DNA of 64,000 bases from Sulfitobacter sp. EhC04 (GTDB lineage: Bacteria > Pseudomonadota > Alphaproteobacteria > Rhodobacterales > Rhodobacteraceae): contig NZ_LXYI01000017.1 of assembly GCF_001650875.1 (NCBI RefSeq), positions 62,001 through 126,000 on the forward strand, written 5' to 3'. A program made the translations under genes and the position numbers. The notes below the pieces were generated by a model. That model saw only the letters and a list, made by a program, of their open reading frames with translations, was not told the origin of the DNA and did no database searches. This document shows, in pieces, positions 9,171 to 17,800 of this stretch; the first letter of the stretch is position 1; each line of letters begins with the position of its first letter.

Positions 9171-9896
9171 ATGACGGATCATCCGCTGAAACCCGAAACC
9201 AAGCAAAAGCTGGAGCATGTGTCGGTGGCGACCTTGGCAACGGCCCTCTACAAGCGCGGCTTGCGGCACCAGGTCATTCAGGACGTGCGTCCGATTTCGC
9301 AAAAGGGCAAGAACATGGTCGGCCCGGCGTTTACCTTGCGCTACATGCCCGCCCGAGAAGATCGCAACCAGTTGGTAGAATTCCGCAACCCCGAGCATCC
9401 GCAGCGAAAGGCGATCGAAGACTGCCCACCGGGACATGTCATGGTCATGGACAGCCGCAAATCCGCCTATGCGGCAAGCGCGGGCGACATCCTGATCACC
9501 CGGCTGATGATGCGCGGCGGTGCCGGCGTGGTGACCGATGGCGGGTTCCGCGACGCCATGAATATCGCCAAGCTTGACATGCCAGCCTATCACAACCGCC
9601 CGTCGAGCCCGACCAACCTGACCACCAACGAAGCCATCGCCATCAATGAACCCATCGGATGCGGTGACGCTCCGGTGTTTCCGGGCGATATCGTCGTCGG
9701 AGACGATGACAGCATCATCATCATTCCCGCGCATCTCGCGGATGAGGTCGCGGACGAGGCGATCGAGATGACGGCCTATGAGGATTTCGCGCTCGAACAG
9801 GTACAGAACGGTGCGACGATCATCGGGCTCTATCCGGCGACGAAAGAGGAAAACCTGGAGAAATTCGCCGCATGGCGGAAACAGAACAACCGATGA
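9171..9896 (+). CDS. RraA-like protein (class II 4-hydroxy-4-methyl-2-oxoglutarate aldolase family)
   Basis: A 241-residue protein of the RraA/HMG-aldolase family. The metal and substrate motif is intact (GVVTDGGFRD, Arg127 and Asp128), as in the aldolase members and unlike pure RNase E regulators. Known aldolases of the family cleave 4-hydroxy-2-oxo acids with a divalent metal. The gene lies 10 bp after the DapA-family gene and just ahead of the semialdehyde dehydrogenase gene, so it is part of the sugar-acid operon. Likely roles are an aldol cleavage branch or decarboxylation of a pathway oxo acid. A role in RNA decay is unlikely. The N-terminal extension (about 20 residues) is typical of the longer, metabolic subgroup. 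Confidence 0.85.
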   Translation: MTDHPLKPETKQKLEHVSVATLATALYKRGLRHQVIQDVRPISQKGKNMVGPAFTLRYMPAREDRNQLVEFRNPEHPQRKAIEDCPPGHVMVMDSRKSAYAASAGDILITRLMMRGGAGVVTDGGFRDAMNIAKLDMPAYHNRPSSPTNLTTNEAIAINEPIGCGDAPVFPGDIVVGDDDSIIIIPAHLADEVADEAIEMTAYEDFALEQVQNGATIIGLYPATKEENLEKFAAWRKQNNR

Positions 9897-9910
9897 AACA
9901 GGAGGATCCC

Positions 9911-11437
9911 ATGCTCGACGAAACCACATTCACGCCACACGGCAAGCATCTGATTGCCGGCGCATGGGTCGCCGGAGAGACCACTTTTCAGAACGAACCG
10001 GCGAGCGGCCCGGCGCATGAGTTTGCCGTTGGTACACCGGCGCTTGTCGATCGGGCCTGCCGCGCTGCGGAAGAGGCGTTCTGGACTTACGGCTATTCGA
10101 CCTGCGAAGAGCGGGCGGTTTTCCTGAACACCATCGCGGATGAAATCGACGCGCGCGCCGAAGAGATCTCCGAGGTCGGCAGCCGCGAGTCCGGTCTTCC
10201 CGAAGCCCGGCTTGAGGGCGAACGCGGACGCACCATCGGGCAACTGCGGCTTTTCGCGGATCATATCCTCAAGGGTGACTACCTTGACCGCCGCCACGAC
10301 GAGGCACTGCCCGATCGGGCCCTCCTGCCCCGGCCGGACCTGAAGATGGTGCAGCGCCCGATCGGCCCGGTGGCTGTTTTTGGTGCCTCCAACTTCCCGC
10401 TGGCGTTTTCCACCGCCGGTGGCGATACCGCAAGCGCACTGGCCGCAGGGTGCCCTGTTGTCGTCAAAGGCCACTCGGCCCATCCCGGAACAAGCGAAAT
10501 CGTGGCAGAGGCCATCAAGGCCGCCATCGCGACATGCGGCGTGCATCCTGGTGTGTTTTCACTGATCCAGGGAGGCAAGCGTGACGTGGGACAGGCGCTT
10601 GTCCGGCATCCGCTGATCAACGCTGTCGGCTTTACCGGCTCCCTTGGCGGTGGTCGCGCCCTGTTCGATCTGTGCGCGCAGCGCCCGTCGCCGATCCCGT
10701 TCTTCGGCGAGTTGGGCTCGGTCAATCCGATGTTTCTCCTGCCCCAAGCAATGAAGGCACGCGGGCAAGCCCTTGCCGAAGGTTGGGCCGGATCGCTGAC
10801 CATGGGTGCCGGGCAGTTCTGCACCAATCCGGGCATCGCCGTCGTGATCGACGGCCCGGACGCAGATGCCTTCATCGAAGCCGCGGCCAAGGCGCTTGAG
10901 CCCGTCGGGGCGCAGACCATGCTGACGGACGGCATCGCGACAGCCTACCGTCAAGGCCGCGACCGCATCGCAGGCACCACGGGCGTGCAGGAAGTGGTCT
11001 CCTCCATGTGCGACCTGCGCAACGCGACGCCTTACCTCTACGCAACCACTGGAGACGCGTGGCTGGCCGACGAGGCGCTGGGTGAAGAGGTGTTCGGGCC
11101 GCTTGGTCTGGTCGTTCGGGTAAAGGACTTCGACCAGATGCTGACAACGGCCAAATCCCTGGAGGGCCAGTTGACGTGCACATTGCATATGGACACAGGC
11201 GACACCGAAATCGGGCAACAGCTGATGCCGGTTCTGGAACGCAAGGCGGGCCGCGTGCTTGCCAACGGGTTCCCGACCGGTGTGGAAGTCTGCGACAGCA
11301 TGGTGCATGGAGGCCCCTACCCGGCGTCGACCAACTTCGGTGCCACTTCCGTGGGCACGCTTGCAATCCGACGCTTTCTGCGACCGGTCTGCTATCAGAA
11401 CATGCCAGTCGATCTGCTGCCAGGGGATCTGAAATAA
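9911..11437 (+). CDS. 2-oxoglutarate semialdehyde dehydrogenase (aldehyde dehydrogenase superfamily)
   Basis: A 508-residue aldehyde dehydrogenase with the catalytic asparagine in FGASNFPLAF (161), glutamate in FGELGSVNP (267) and nucleophile cysteine in MGAGQFCTNPG (304). The variant motifs (GELGSVNPMF, QFCTNPG) are those of the 2-oxoglutarate semialdehyde dehydrogenase subgroup, which oxidises the product of the preceding dehydratase to 2-oxoglutarate with NAD(P)+. AGGAGGATCCC precedes the ATG at 9911, preferred to in-frame ATGs at 9872 and 9893 that overlap the previous gene. It is the last gene of the operon and feeds the TCA cycle. Confidence 0.92.
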   Translation: MLDETTFTPHGKHLIAGAWVAGETTFQNEPASGPAHEFAVGTPALVDRACRAAEEAFWTYGYSTCEERAVFLNTIADEIDARAEEISEVGSRESGLPEARLEGERGRTIGQLRLFADHILKGDYLDRRHDEALPDRALLPRPDLKMVQRPIGPVAVFGASNFPLAFSTAGGDTASALAAGCPVVVKGHSAHPGTSEIVAEAIKAAIATCGVHPGVFSLIQGGKRDVGQALVRHPLINAVGFTGSLGGGRALFDLCAQRPSPIPFFGELGSVNPMFLLPQAMKARGQALAEGWAGSLTMGAGQFCTNPGIAVVIDGPDADAFIEAAAKALEPVGAQTMLTDGIATAYRQGRDRIAGTTGVQEVVSSMCDLRNATPYLYATTGDAWLADEALGEEVFGPLGLVVRVKDFDQMLTTAKSLEGQLTCTLHMDTGDTEIGQQLMPVLERKAGRVLANGFPTGVEVCDSMVHGGPYPASTNFGATSVGTLAIRRFLRPVCYQNMPVDLLPGDLK

Positions 11438-11680
11438 ACGCGCAAATTTGATCCGCCCGAGTGGCAGGTTCTTGCGCCGAAGTTGATAACAGGCTTTGGC
11501 GGAAACAGCGTTCAGCGTTAGACCTGAAACCCCTAACGCTGCCTGAAGTCATAGATTTCAACGCTGTCGGCGATAAGGGGTGCCTCAAGGCAAGCGCAAT
11601 AGCTGTGCAAGAACCGCGACACCACAGTTGCCTGTCAGGGCGTCTTTGCCATTCGAATGGCTTGTCCGATTTTCGATAGA
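11438..11680. other. Gene-poor spacer with a short inverted repeat
   Basis: No coding sequence is recognisable. An 8-bp perfect inverted repeat (CAGCGTTA at 11513-11520 and TAACGCTG at 11534-11541, 13-base loop) could form a hairpin downstream of the dehydrogenase gene, but no T-run follows, so it is not a convincing intrinsic terminator. Confidence 0.3.
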
Positions 11681-11773
11681 TCAATCAGCCCAATAGGGCA
11701 TGCGCAGATCTTTTTTCAGAACCTTTCCGATCTCGCTTCTTGGCAGATCATCGCGCAGCACGACATTCTGCAT
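11681..11773 (-). pseudogene. C-terminal remnant of an acyl-CoA ligase
   Basis: The minus strand encodes MQNVVLRDDLPRSEIGKVLK followed by KDLRMPYWAD and a stop. This closely matches the conserved end of AMP-forming acyl-CoA synthetases, where DLPR(S/T)xxGKVLK carries the catalytic lysine (about the 17th residue here). The frame is closed by a TAG immediately upstream, and no further part of the ligase is recognisable before the flavoprotein gene, so only about 30 codons remain. It is most likely the tail of a ligase gene lost by deletion. Confidence 0.6.
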
Positions 11774-11831
11774 CTACCTTGGGCCAACTCCTGTCACCAC
11801 CTCTGGCAGGATGGCAAAGCCTGTGCTCGCC

Positions 11832-12434
11832 CTAAGCGGCATCTTCCATTTCAGCGAATTCATTCGAAAGATGCTTTTCAAAACGGGCGAAATCAGCATC
11901 GATGTCGGGGTTCTTGAGCACGTCATAGATGACGTATGTGGCCAATGGCTCCAGCCCGGTCCATTTGAAGTTGAGATGCATCGGGCGCATCAGCTCATCC
12001 TCGCTCAGGCCCTCAAAGAATTTCTGCTCGGGGTCATTGAATGCCTCGCGTGGCGCGTTTGCCGTGAACGACATCATGTATTTCCCGGAAAGCTTCGGCC
12101 CCAGGCCGTAGCCCGACTTCGGGTTCTTTGAACTGCGACCATCGCCAACCGACAAATCGCCTGCCATGCCCGCCGTCCATACGTCGTCGATATACTTCTT
12201 CATGACCCAGCTCACACCCATCCAGTTGATCGGTGATTGGAAAAACACGATGTCGGCCCATTTCAGTTTCTCGATCTCCGCGGGCACATCATATCCCTCG
12301 GAAACCGCAGTCTTGCGGACGTCATCACCCCTCTTGTGAAAAAAGGCTTCGGCTCGCTCCACGAACGCCTCGTTGAGGTTGCCCGGTGAAACAGGGTGCG
12401 GTTGATGACCGTTGATGATGAAAATCTTTGCCAT
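11832..12434 (-). CDS. NAD(P)H-dependent flavodoxin-fold oxidoreductase (MdaB-like)
   Basis: A 200-residue protein of the flavodoxin-like/NQO family, starting MAKIFIINGHQPHPVSPGNL, the MdaB-type N-terminal strand and FMN/FAD phosphate loop. It has the FFQSPINWMGVSWVMKKYID segment typical of quinone reductases and a C-terminal glycine-rich KLSGKYMMSFTANAP segment. Such proteins carry out two-electron reduction of quinones, limiting redox cycling. The start at 12434 is chosen over an 11-codon extension because the conserved strand begins there. It is the last intact gene of the minus-strand redox cluster, 56 bp after the SDR gene. Confidence 0.85.
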   Translation of the reverse strand: MAKIFIINGHQPHPVSPGNLNEAFVERAEAFFHKRGDDVRKTAVSEGYDVPAEIEKLKWADIVFFQSPINWMGVSWVMKKYIDDVWTAGMAGDLSVGDGRSSKNPKSGYGLGPKLSGKYMMSFTANAPREAFNDPEQKFFEGLSEDELMRPMHLNFKWTGLEPLATYVIYDVLKNPDIDADFARFEKHLSNEFAEMEDAA

Positions 12435-12490
12435 GGTAGGTTTCCTTAAGCTGGCTGAAATGAACAACGTGTGGATGGCGGCTGCATGCG

Positions 12491-13267
12491 TTAGACGGTA
12501 TCAATCACGCCGCCATCCACACGCAGCGCCGCCCCCGTCGTGGCAGATGCCTGCGGCGAGGCGAGATAAACCACCATGTTTGCGACTTCCTCGACGGTAG
12601 CAACGCGCTGGATGAGCGAGGCGGGATACTCCGATCTCACCATCTCGTTCGCCAGCTCCTCGATGGATTTGTCGCTGTCGCCATGCAGCTCATTGAGCAG
12701 GTTCGTGACGCTCTCGGTCAAGGTCAGTCCGGGCAGCACGGAGTTCACTGTCACGCCGGTTCCTGCCATGCGCTTGGCCAGACCACGCGCCAGCGCGATA
12801 TCGGCAGCCTTGCTCACGCCGTAATGGATCATGTTGACCGGAATGGTGAAACCCGATTCCGATCCCAGCAGCACGAAACGTCCCCACCCCTTCTTCTCCA
12901 TCTTCGGCAGATAGGAACGGGCGAGCCGCACGCCGGTCATGACGTTGGTGTTCCAGTGCCGGTTCCAGATGTCGTCGTCGGTTTCGAAAAATTCGGCCAT
13001 CTGGATAATGCCGAGATTGCTGACTACGATATCCGCTTCCGGCACGGCGTCGAGCAGAGCCTCATGGCCTTCTTGCGTCCCGAGTTCGGCGACAACGCCG
13101 CGCACGGAACCGCTGAGCTTGGCGAGCGCTTCATCGACTTCTTCGGCGGTCCGGCCATTCAGGAAGACCGTCGCGCCCGCAGCCGCCAGCCCCTGAACGA
13201 TGCCAAAGCCGATGCCTGCCGTCGATCCCGTGACGAGTGCGGTCTTTCCTGTAAGGTCGATGTTCAT
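12491..13267 (-). CDS. Short-chain dehydrogenase/reductase (SDR)
   Basis: A 258-residue classical SDR with the dinucleotide motif TGSTAGIGFGI near the N-terminus, a catalytic serine in LLGSESG, YGVSK (Tyr-x-x-x-Lys) and a C-terminal VDGGVIDTV. In the usual NNAG position it has SNLG. The start at 13267 is preceded by GGAGACACAC; an in-frame ATG four codons earlier is less well placed. It lies 64 bp after the GMC oxidoreductase gene. The substrate is unknown; the context suggests an alcohol or carbonyl product of the neighbouring oxidoreductases. Confidence 0.88.
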   Translation of the reverse strand: MNIDLTGKTALVTGSTAGIGFGIVQGLAAAGATVFLNGRTAEEVDEALAKLSGSVRGVVAELGTQEGHEALLDAVPEADIVVSNLGIIQMAEFFETDDDIWNRHWNTNVMTGVRLARSYLPKMEKKGWGRFVLLGSESGFTIPVNMIHYGVSKAADIALARGLAKRMAGTGVTVNSVLPGLTLTESVTNLLNELHGDSDKSIEELANEMVRSEYPASLIQRVATVEEVANMVVYLASPQASATTGAALRVDGGVIDTV

Positions 13268-13331
13268 GTGTGTCTCCATTTTGAATTAGTTTTTCCGCCG
13301 TGGCACGGCCTTGTGTGCTTGTAGGTTCGGA

Positions 13332-14936
13332 TCAAGTGGACCGGATCAGATCGGCCCCCTTTTCACCGATCATCAACACAGCCGGATTGATGTTGCCTGA
13401 CGTGATCGTGGGCATTGCCGATGCATCAATCACCCGCAGGCGATCGATTCCACGCACACGCAAACTGGGGTCGAGCACTGCCAAGTCGTCGTCGCCCATC
13501 CGGGCCGTACCGGCGTAGTGGAAGCTGGTATTCGCGTTTCCTCGGATAAAGGAGAGCAGACCTTCTTCGCTCTCGCCTTGCTGTCCGGGATCGAGCTCCT
13601 TGATGACATGCTGCGAAAGCGGGGCCGTTTCGCTCATTTGCTTCGCAAATCGCATACCATACAGCAGGGTATCGACGTCACTTTGCGTCGAAAGATGGTT
13701 GAACACGATCGACGGTGCCGCTTTTGGATCAGGCGACGAGAGCCTCACGAAGCCACGGCTTTCGGGGCGAGATTTGAACATCGCGATCCGGAACCCCGAC
13801 TGCTTGTTCAAGCCCCACCCGGTATCGTCGGGCAGAAACGGGAGGAAGTGCATCAAGACGTCGGCTTCCTCCAAACCATCACTCGAGCGGAGATATGCAA
13901 TGACGGAGGACGGCCCGTTGGTGAGCGCACCGTTGCGCGGACCCATGTAGTAATTGATGCCCGCTTTCAGCTGCGAGACCGGATTACCGACAGCGCGATT
14001 GAAGGTATGGGGACTGTTCGTGATGTAGGTCCGTCCGGTCTGGACGTGATCCATCAGGTTTTCACCCACTCCTTTCAGGTCCCGGATCACCGGCACGCCA
14101 TTCGCCTGTAGAAGTGCGCCCGGCCCGATGCCGGAGATTTGCAGCAGATGGGGCGTATGGAGGGCACCGGCGCTCAGGATGACTTCCGCGTTGGCGCGCG
14201 CCTCATGTTCCTGATTGCCGCGTTCGTAGGCCACGCCGACGGCGCGTCGACCCTCCAACAGGATGCGCGTGACCAGGGCCTCCGTGATGATGTGAAGATT
14301 TGTCCGGTTGCGATTGGGCTTGATATACGCTTCAGACGTGGAGGATCGACGCCCCCGACGCGTGTCCAACGGCGCGTAGCCTACGCCATCGCGCTTTGCC
14401 CCGTTGAAGTCATCATTGCGCGGCAACCCGGTGTTCATCGCCGCGGCGATGAAGGCATCTGCCAGCGGGGTCTGCCAGCGTGCATTCTCGACGCCGGTCG
14501 GGCCATCGCCACCATGAAACGCGTCGGACCCGCCCGCCCAACTTTCCAGCTTCCTGAAGTACGGCAAGGTGTCATCGGCACCCCAGCCCTTGGCGCCCAT
14601 CTTGACCCAGCTATCGTAATCGTAGGGCAGCCCGCGAGTGAAAACCAATCCGTTGACTGCGCTCGATCCTCCGACGACCTTGCCATGCGGTAGCGGAAAG
14701 CTGCGGCCTTTCAATTCCGGCTCGGGCTGGGTCTCATAGTTCCACATGTAACGATCGTCGATCAGGATCTTGGCGAAACCGATTGGCACCTTAGACCAAT
14801 AGCTACTGTCTTCTGGTCCCGCTTCGATCAGCAAAACCCTTGTCGAAGGATCTTCGGTCAGCCGCGTGGCGACGATTGCGCCTGCCGATCCGGCTCCCAC
14901 GACGATATAGTCGTAATTTGAGGTCTCTTTTGTCAT
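13332..14936 (-). CDS. GMC-family FAD-dependent oxidoreductase (alcohol/choline dehydrogenase-like)
   Basis: A 534-residue GMC oxidoreductase. It has the N-terminal FAD-binding motif YIVVGAGSAGAIVATRL, the signature HGKVVGGSSAVNGLVFTRG near residue 85, and the C-terminal region with the active-site His (SFHYAGTARMG) and GNINPAVLMIGEKGAD. Members oxidise alcohols and pass electrons to quinones or oxygen (choline dehydrogenase, alkan-1-ol or polyethylene glycol dehydrogenases). Substrate cannot be set from the sequence. It sits mid-operon between the pirin and SDR genes. BetA is less likely because no betaine aldehyde dehydrogenase or BetI is nearby. Confidence 0.9.
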   Translation of the reverse strand: MTKETSNYDYIVVGAGSAGAIVATRLTEDPSTRVLLIEAGPEDSSYWSKVPIGFAKILIDDRYMWNYETQPEPELKGRSFPLPHGKVVGGSSAVNGLVFTRGLPYDYDSWVKMGAKGWGADDTLPYFRKLESWAGGSDAFHGGDGPTGVENARWQTPLADAFIAAAMNTGLPRNDDFNGAKRDGVGYAPLDTRRGRRSSTSEAYIKPNRNRTNLHIITEALVTRILLEGRRAVGVAYERGNQEHEARANAEVILSAGALHTPHLLQISGIGPGALLQANGVPVIRDLKGVGENLMDHVQTGRTYITNSPHTFNRAVGNPVSQLKAGINYYMGPRNGALTNGPSSVIAYLRSSDGLEEADVLMHFLPFLPDDTGWGLNKQSGFRIAMFKSRPESRGFVRLSSPDPKAAPSIVFNHLSTQSDVDTLLYGMRFAKQMSETAPLSQHVIKELDPGQQGESEEGLLSFIRGNANTSFHYAGTARMGDDDLAVLDPSLRVRGIDRLRVIDASAMPTITSGNINPAVLMIGEKGADLIRST

Positions 14937-15077
14937 GCTACTCTCCTTTCGACGCCACCGTCCCGTCGCAGGGAAGATCGCTTTTTCGCGGTCCTTCGAG
15001 CGATGCTTCAGGCCGACCCGAGCTCGTCTGCTCTGCGGATCGGCCGATCTTGCGGTATTCTGGACGATTTCCTTCCC

Positions 15078-15929
15078 TTACCCTTCGAGACCGAAGCGCT
15101 CGCCGCTGCGGCGATATTCCCGGAAACCCGCGTCGAGTTCGGCATCTGTATTCAGGACGAACGGGCCACGGGCCGCGATGGGTTCGCCAATCGGCCTGCC
15201 TGCAAACAGGATGGCCCGCAGACCTTCTGCACCGCCAGTCAGACGAACGGCGCTTTGGTCATCACCCTTCGTAAGCCAGGCGACTTCGCTCGCCGTCACC
15301 TTTGTCCGGGACATTCCGATCGAACCGGAGCCCTCCAGCACCACGACGAATGCGGTATAATCGGCAGGCAAGTCCTGTTCGATACTTGCGCCCGGCTCAA
15401 GACGGGCTTCAACCATCGTGACCGCGGCGTGATTTGTGGTCGGCGCAGTGACCGTCCCGGATGATCCGGAAAAGACCCGGATTTCCGCCCCCGGTTCGCG
15501 CCGGACAGGAAGATCGGCGGCCCGAAGTTCCTGAAAGTTCGCCGGTACGCGCTTGCTTGCGGCGGGCAGGTTCACCCACAGTTGGAGAAGATGAACGGGC
15601 TCGCCCCTTGCGGGCTGTTCATTGTGAACGATGCCCCGCCCCGACGTCAGCCACAATGCGTCGCCCGCCTCGAAGAGCCCGGTATTGCCGTGGTTGTCGA
15701 AGTGTTCCACGGCCCCGTCGATCACATAAGTGACTGTTTCGATTCCCTGATGCGGGTGGCGATCAAAAACCCCGAGGGGGAACGTGTCCTCCATCAAGAG
15801 GAGGAAGGGATCGCTCGCCGCAAAGTCATCCGGCGGCACGAGCGGACGGACCAGGTGTTCGTCCGTCATACCCCGACCGACCTGGGGGCTGTCGACGCGG
15901 GCGACGTCCCGCTGATGTTCGGTGGTCAT
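15078..15929 (-). CDS. Pirin-family bicupin protein
   Basis: A 283-residue pirin. The N-terminal cupin contains the metal-ligand pattern (DRHPHQGIETVTYVI, then EHFDNHGN), followed by GDALWLTSGRGIVHNE, and a second C-terminal cupin domain. Pirins bind iron, and some are quercetin 2,3-dioxygenases or redox sensors. AGGAGG lies seven bases before the ATG at 15929, which selects that start over an upstream extension reaching into wrbA. It follows wrbA by 55 bp, and the pairing with quinone reductases suggests a role in handling quinones or flavonoid-like phenolics. Confidence 0.92.
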   Translation of the reverse strand: MTTEHQRDVARVDSPQVGRGMTDEHLVRPLVPPDDFAASDPFLLLMEDTFPLGVFDRHPHQGIETVTYVIDGAVEHFDNHGNTGLFEAGDALWLTSGRGIVHNEQPARGEPVHLLQLWVNLPAASKRVPANFQELRAADLPVRREPGAEIRVFSGSSGTVTAPTTNHAAVTMVEARLEPGASIEQDLPADYTAFVVVLEGSGSIGMSRTKVTASEVAWLTKGDDQSAVRLTGGAEGLRAILFAGRPIGEPIAARGPFVLNTDAELDAGFREYRRSGERFGLEG

Positions 15930-15984
15930 GAACGGTCCTCCTTTGATACGTATCGGGCCGCGTCGATTGCTACGCGTTCCGGAT

Positions 15985-16596
15985 TTAAAGGTCGTCGATG
16001 TTGCGGGCCAGAACGTCAGCAAAACGGGCGATGCGCTGACCTTGGTATTTGGCGGCAGCCAGCACGGTGTCGGGCAGCGGCTCTTGTCCGGTGTCGGTGT
16101 AGCTTACACCGTAAGGGTTGCCACCAGCCTCGCCGAGAAGCGGGTCCGTGTAGCCGACCGGTACGATCACGGATCCCCAGTGATAGAAGACGTTCTGAAG
16201 GGCCAGCAGGGTCGATTCCTGACCGCCGTGCGGATTGCCAGCCCCGGTGAAGGCACCGGCCGCCTTGTTCTGCAGCTTGCCCGTGAACCACATGCCACCG
16301 CACTGGTCTACGAATTGCTTCAATTGTGCGGCGGGCAGGCCGAAACGTGTGGGGCTGCCCAGCAGGAAACCATCCGCCCATTCGAGGTCTTCCGGAGTCG
16401 CCTCCGGCACATCGCGGGTTGCCTCGATGTGGGTGCGCCAGGCGGGATTGCTGTCTATGGCGGCATCGGGGGCAAGCTCTGCCGCCTTGCGCAGGCGTAC
16501 CTCGGCACCCGCGGCGCGGGCGCCTTCCGCGGCGGTTTCCGCGATCTTGTGAGTGTGACCGGTGCTCGAGTAATAAATGATGGCGATTTTGGCCAT
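15985..16596 (-). CDS. wrbA: NAD(P)H:quinone oxidoreductase WrbA
   Basis: A 203-residue WrbA-type tetrameric flavodoxin. It starts MAKIAIIYYSSTGHTHKIAE (FMN phosphate loop) and contains GSPTRFGLPAAQLKQFVDQC, the GAFTGAGNPHGGQESTLLAL segment and the WrbA-specific insertion after it. Length and motifs match the family. It reduces quinones by two electrons. It is the first gene of the minus-strand redox operon and diverges from the LysR gene 169 bp away, which makes it the likely target of that regulator. Confidence 0.93.
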   Translation of the reverse strand: MAKIAIIYYSSTGHTHKIAETAAEGARAAGAEVRLRKAAELAPDAAIDSNPAWRTHIEATRDVPEATPEDLEWADGFLLGSPTRFGLPAAQLKQFVDQCGGMWFTGKLQNKAAGAFTGAGNPHGGQESTLLALQNVFYHWGSVIVPVGYTDPLLGEAGGNPYGVSYTDTGQEPLPDTVLAAAKYQGQRIARFADVLARNIDDL

Positions 16597-16765
16597 GGGG
16601 CTCTCCTCCAGTATTTCCAGACGATGCGAGGTGTGATCCCCGTCGTTGCCCTTGATATCTAGGGGTGCGGCATCCGGGCATTAGGGGGCCCCTGAAAGAC
16701 GTTGCATCTCCCCAGTGAAACAATCATCCATGTCCCATGTGCAGCGAAGGGCCACGGGGTTTTGG

Positions 16766-17674
16766 ATGCAGGATCTGAACGATTTCTACTATTTCCATGC
16801 TGTTGCGACATATAAGGGCTTCTCGGCTGCCACACGGGCGACAGGGGTTCCCAAGGCCACCCTGAGCAAGCGCGTGGCGCAATTGGAGGATCGACTCGGC
16901 GTGCGATTGTTGGAACGCACGACCCGCAGTCTACGCCTGACAGACGTGGGAGAAACCTTCTACGAGGCCTGCGTCGCAATGCTGGCAGGCGCGGAAGCCG
17001 CAGAGGCCGTGGCGGCGAACGCGCAGCTGGATCCCAACGGGATGGTCCGCGTGAGCTGTCCACAGGGGATGCTTCAGGATCTCCTCATCGACATTCTGCC
17101 GGAGTTCCTGCGCCGATACCCGAAAGTCAGGGTGCAACTCAAGATTCTCAATCGGCCCGCCGACCTCGTGGAAGATCGGGTGGATGTGGCCCTGCGCATC
17201 CGGAGCACTTTCGATACCGATCCCAATCTGTTCATGCGGAAACTTGGCCGGTCTCGTCTGATCCTTGCCGCAAGTCCCGAGTTTTTGCGCGCCACGGGCG
17301 GCGCGATCACTCTCCAGCGACTGACCGAATTGCCGACGCTGTCGATGGACCATGAGACCGACGAGGTCACATGGACACTTGTTGGTCCCGATGGCGCGAC
17401 GCAGACTCTCTCGCATCAACCACGACTTCTTTGTGCTAGTTCCGATGTCCTTCGCCGGTCCGCGCTGGAAGGGCTGGGCGTGGCGCTGCTCCCCGAACAT
17501 GTCGGTCGGAGCGAGATAGACGCGGGGCACCTCGTGCATCTTTTGCCCGACTGGCATTCCCCCTTTGGAATAATCCATGCCGTGTTCTCTTCCCGCAAGG
17601 GCCTCGTGCCCGCTGTCAGGGCGTTGATCGACCACCTTGCGGTCGAAGTGCCCAATCGTTCGGCCCCTTCCTAA
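16766..17674 (+). CDS. LysR-family transcriptional regulator
   Basis: A 302-residue regulator with the N-terminal winged helix-turn-helix (MQDLNDFYYFHAVATYKGFS, then ATRATGVPKATLSKRVAQLE) and a LysR substrate-binding domain. The ORF extends 17 codons upstream, but the family normally begins with the DLNDFYYF helix, so the ATG at 16766 is chosen; the ribosome site is weak at either start. Divergent orientation from wrbA points to control of the wrbA-pirin-GMC-SDR-flavoprotein operon. Close relatives are commonly found beside wrbA or pirin genes and respond to quinone-like electrophiles, so that is the inferred signal. Confidence 0.92.
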   Translation: MQDLNDFYYFHAVATYKGFSAATRATGVPKATLSKRVAQLEDRLGVRLLERTTRSLRLTDVGETFYEACVAMLAGAEAAEAVAANAQLDPNGMVRVSCPQGMLQDLLIDILPEFLRRYPKVRVQLKILNRPADLVEDRVDVALRIRSTFDTDPNLFMRKLGRSRLILAASPEFLRATGGAITLQRLTELPTLSMDHETDEVTWTLVGPDGATQTLSHQPRLLCASSDVLRRSALEGLGVALLPEHVGRSEIDAGHLVHLLPDWHSPFGIIHAVFSSRKGLVPAVRALIDHLAVEVPNRSAPS

Positions 17675-17703
17675 TATACCCCTATTGGTCAAGCTCTGAC
17701 TTC

Positions 17704-17800
17704 TTACCATTTCCGGTCCTCTTTGACGGGCGAGTTTGCGAGGATGAGGAGCTTTCGCATGATGGCCGTCAGGACGACTTGCGGTGCCGCTAGTTTCCTA
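17704..17800 (-). pseudogene. IS110-family transposase, C-terminal remnant
   Basis: The minus strand reads KLAAPQVVLTAIMRKLLILA followed by NSPVKEDRKW and a stop at 17704. This is the typical end of IS110/IS116/IS902-type transposases (VAL-T-A-x-MRKLL-x-LAN). Only about 30 codons remain, and the upstream part is replaced by the IS3-type fragment, so this is a dead remnant. Confidence 0.6.

Noticed and set aside
13332-14936. Choline dehydrogenase BetA
   Set aside because: The protein is a GMC oxidoreductase, but betaine aldehyde dehydrogenase and BetI are missing, and the neighbours are quinone-related.
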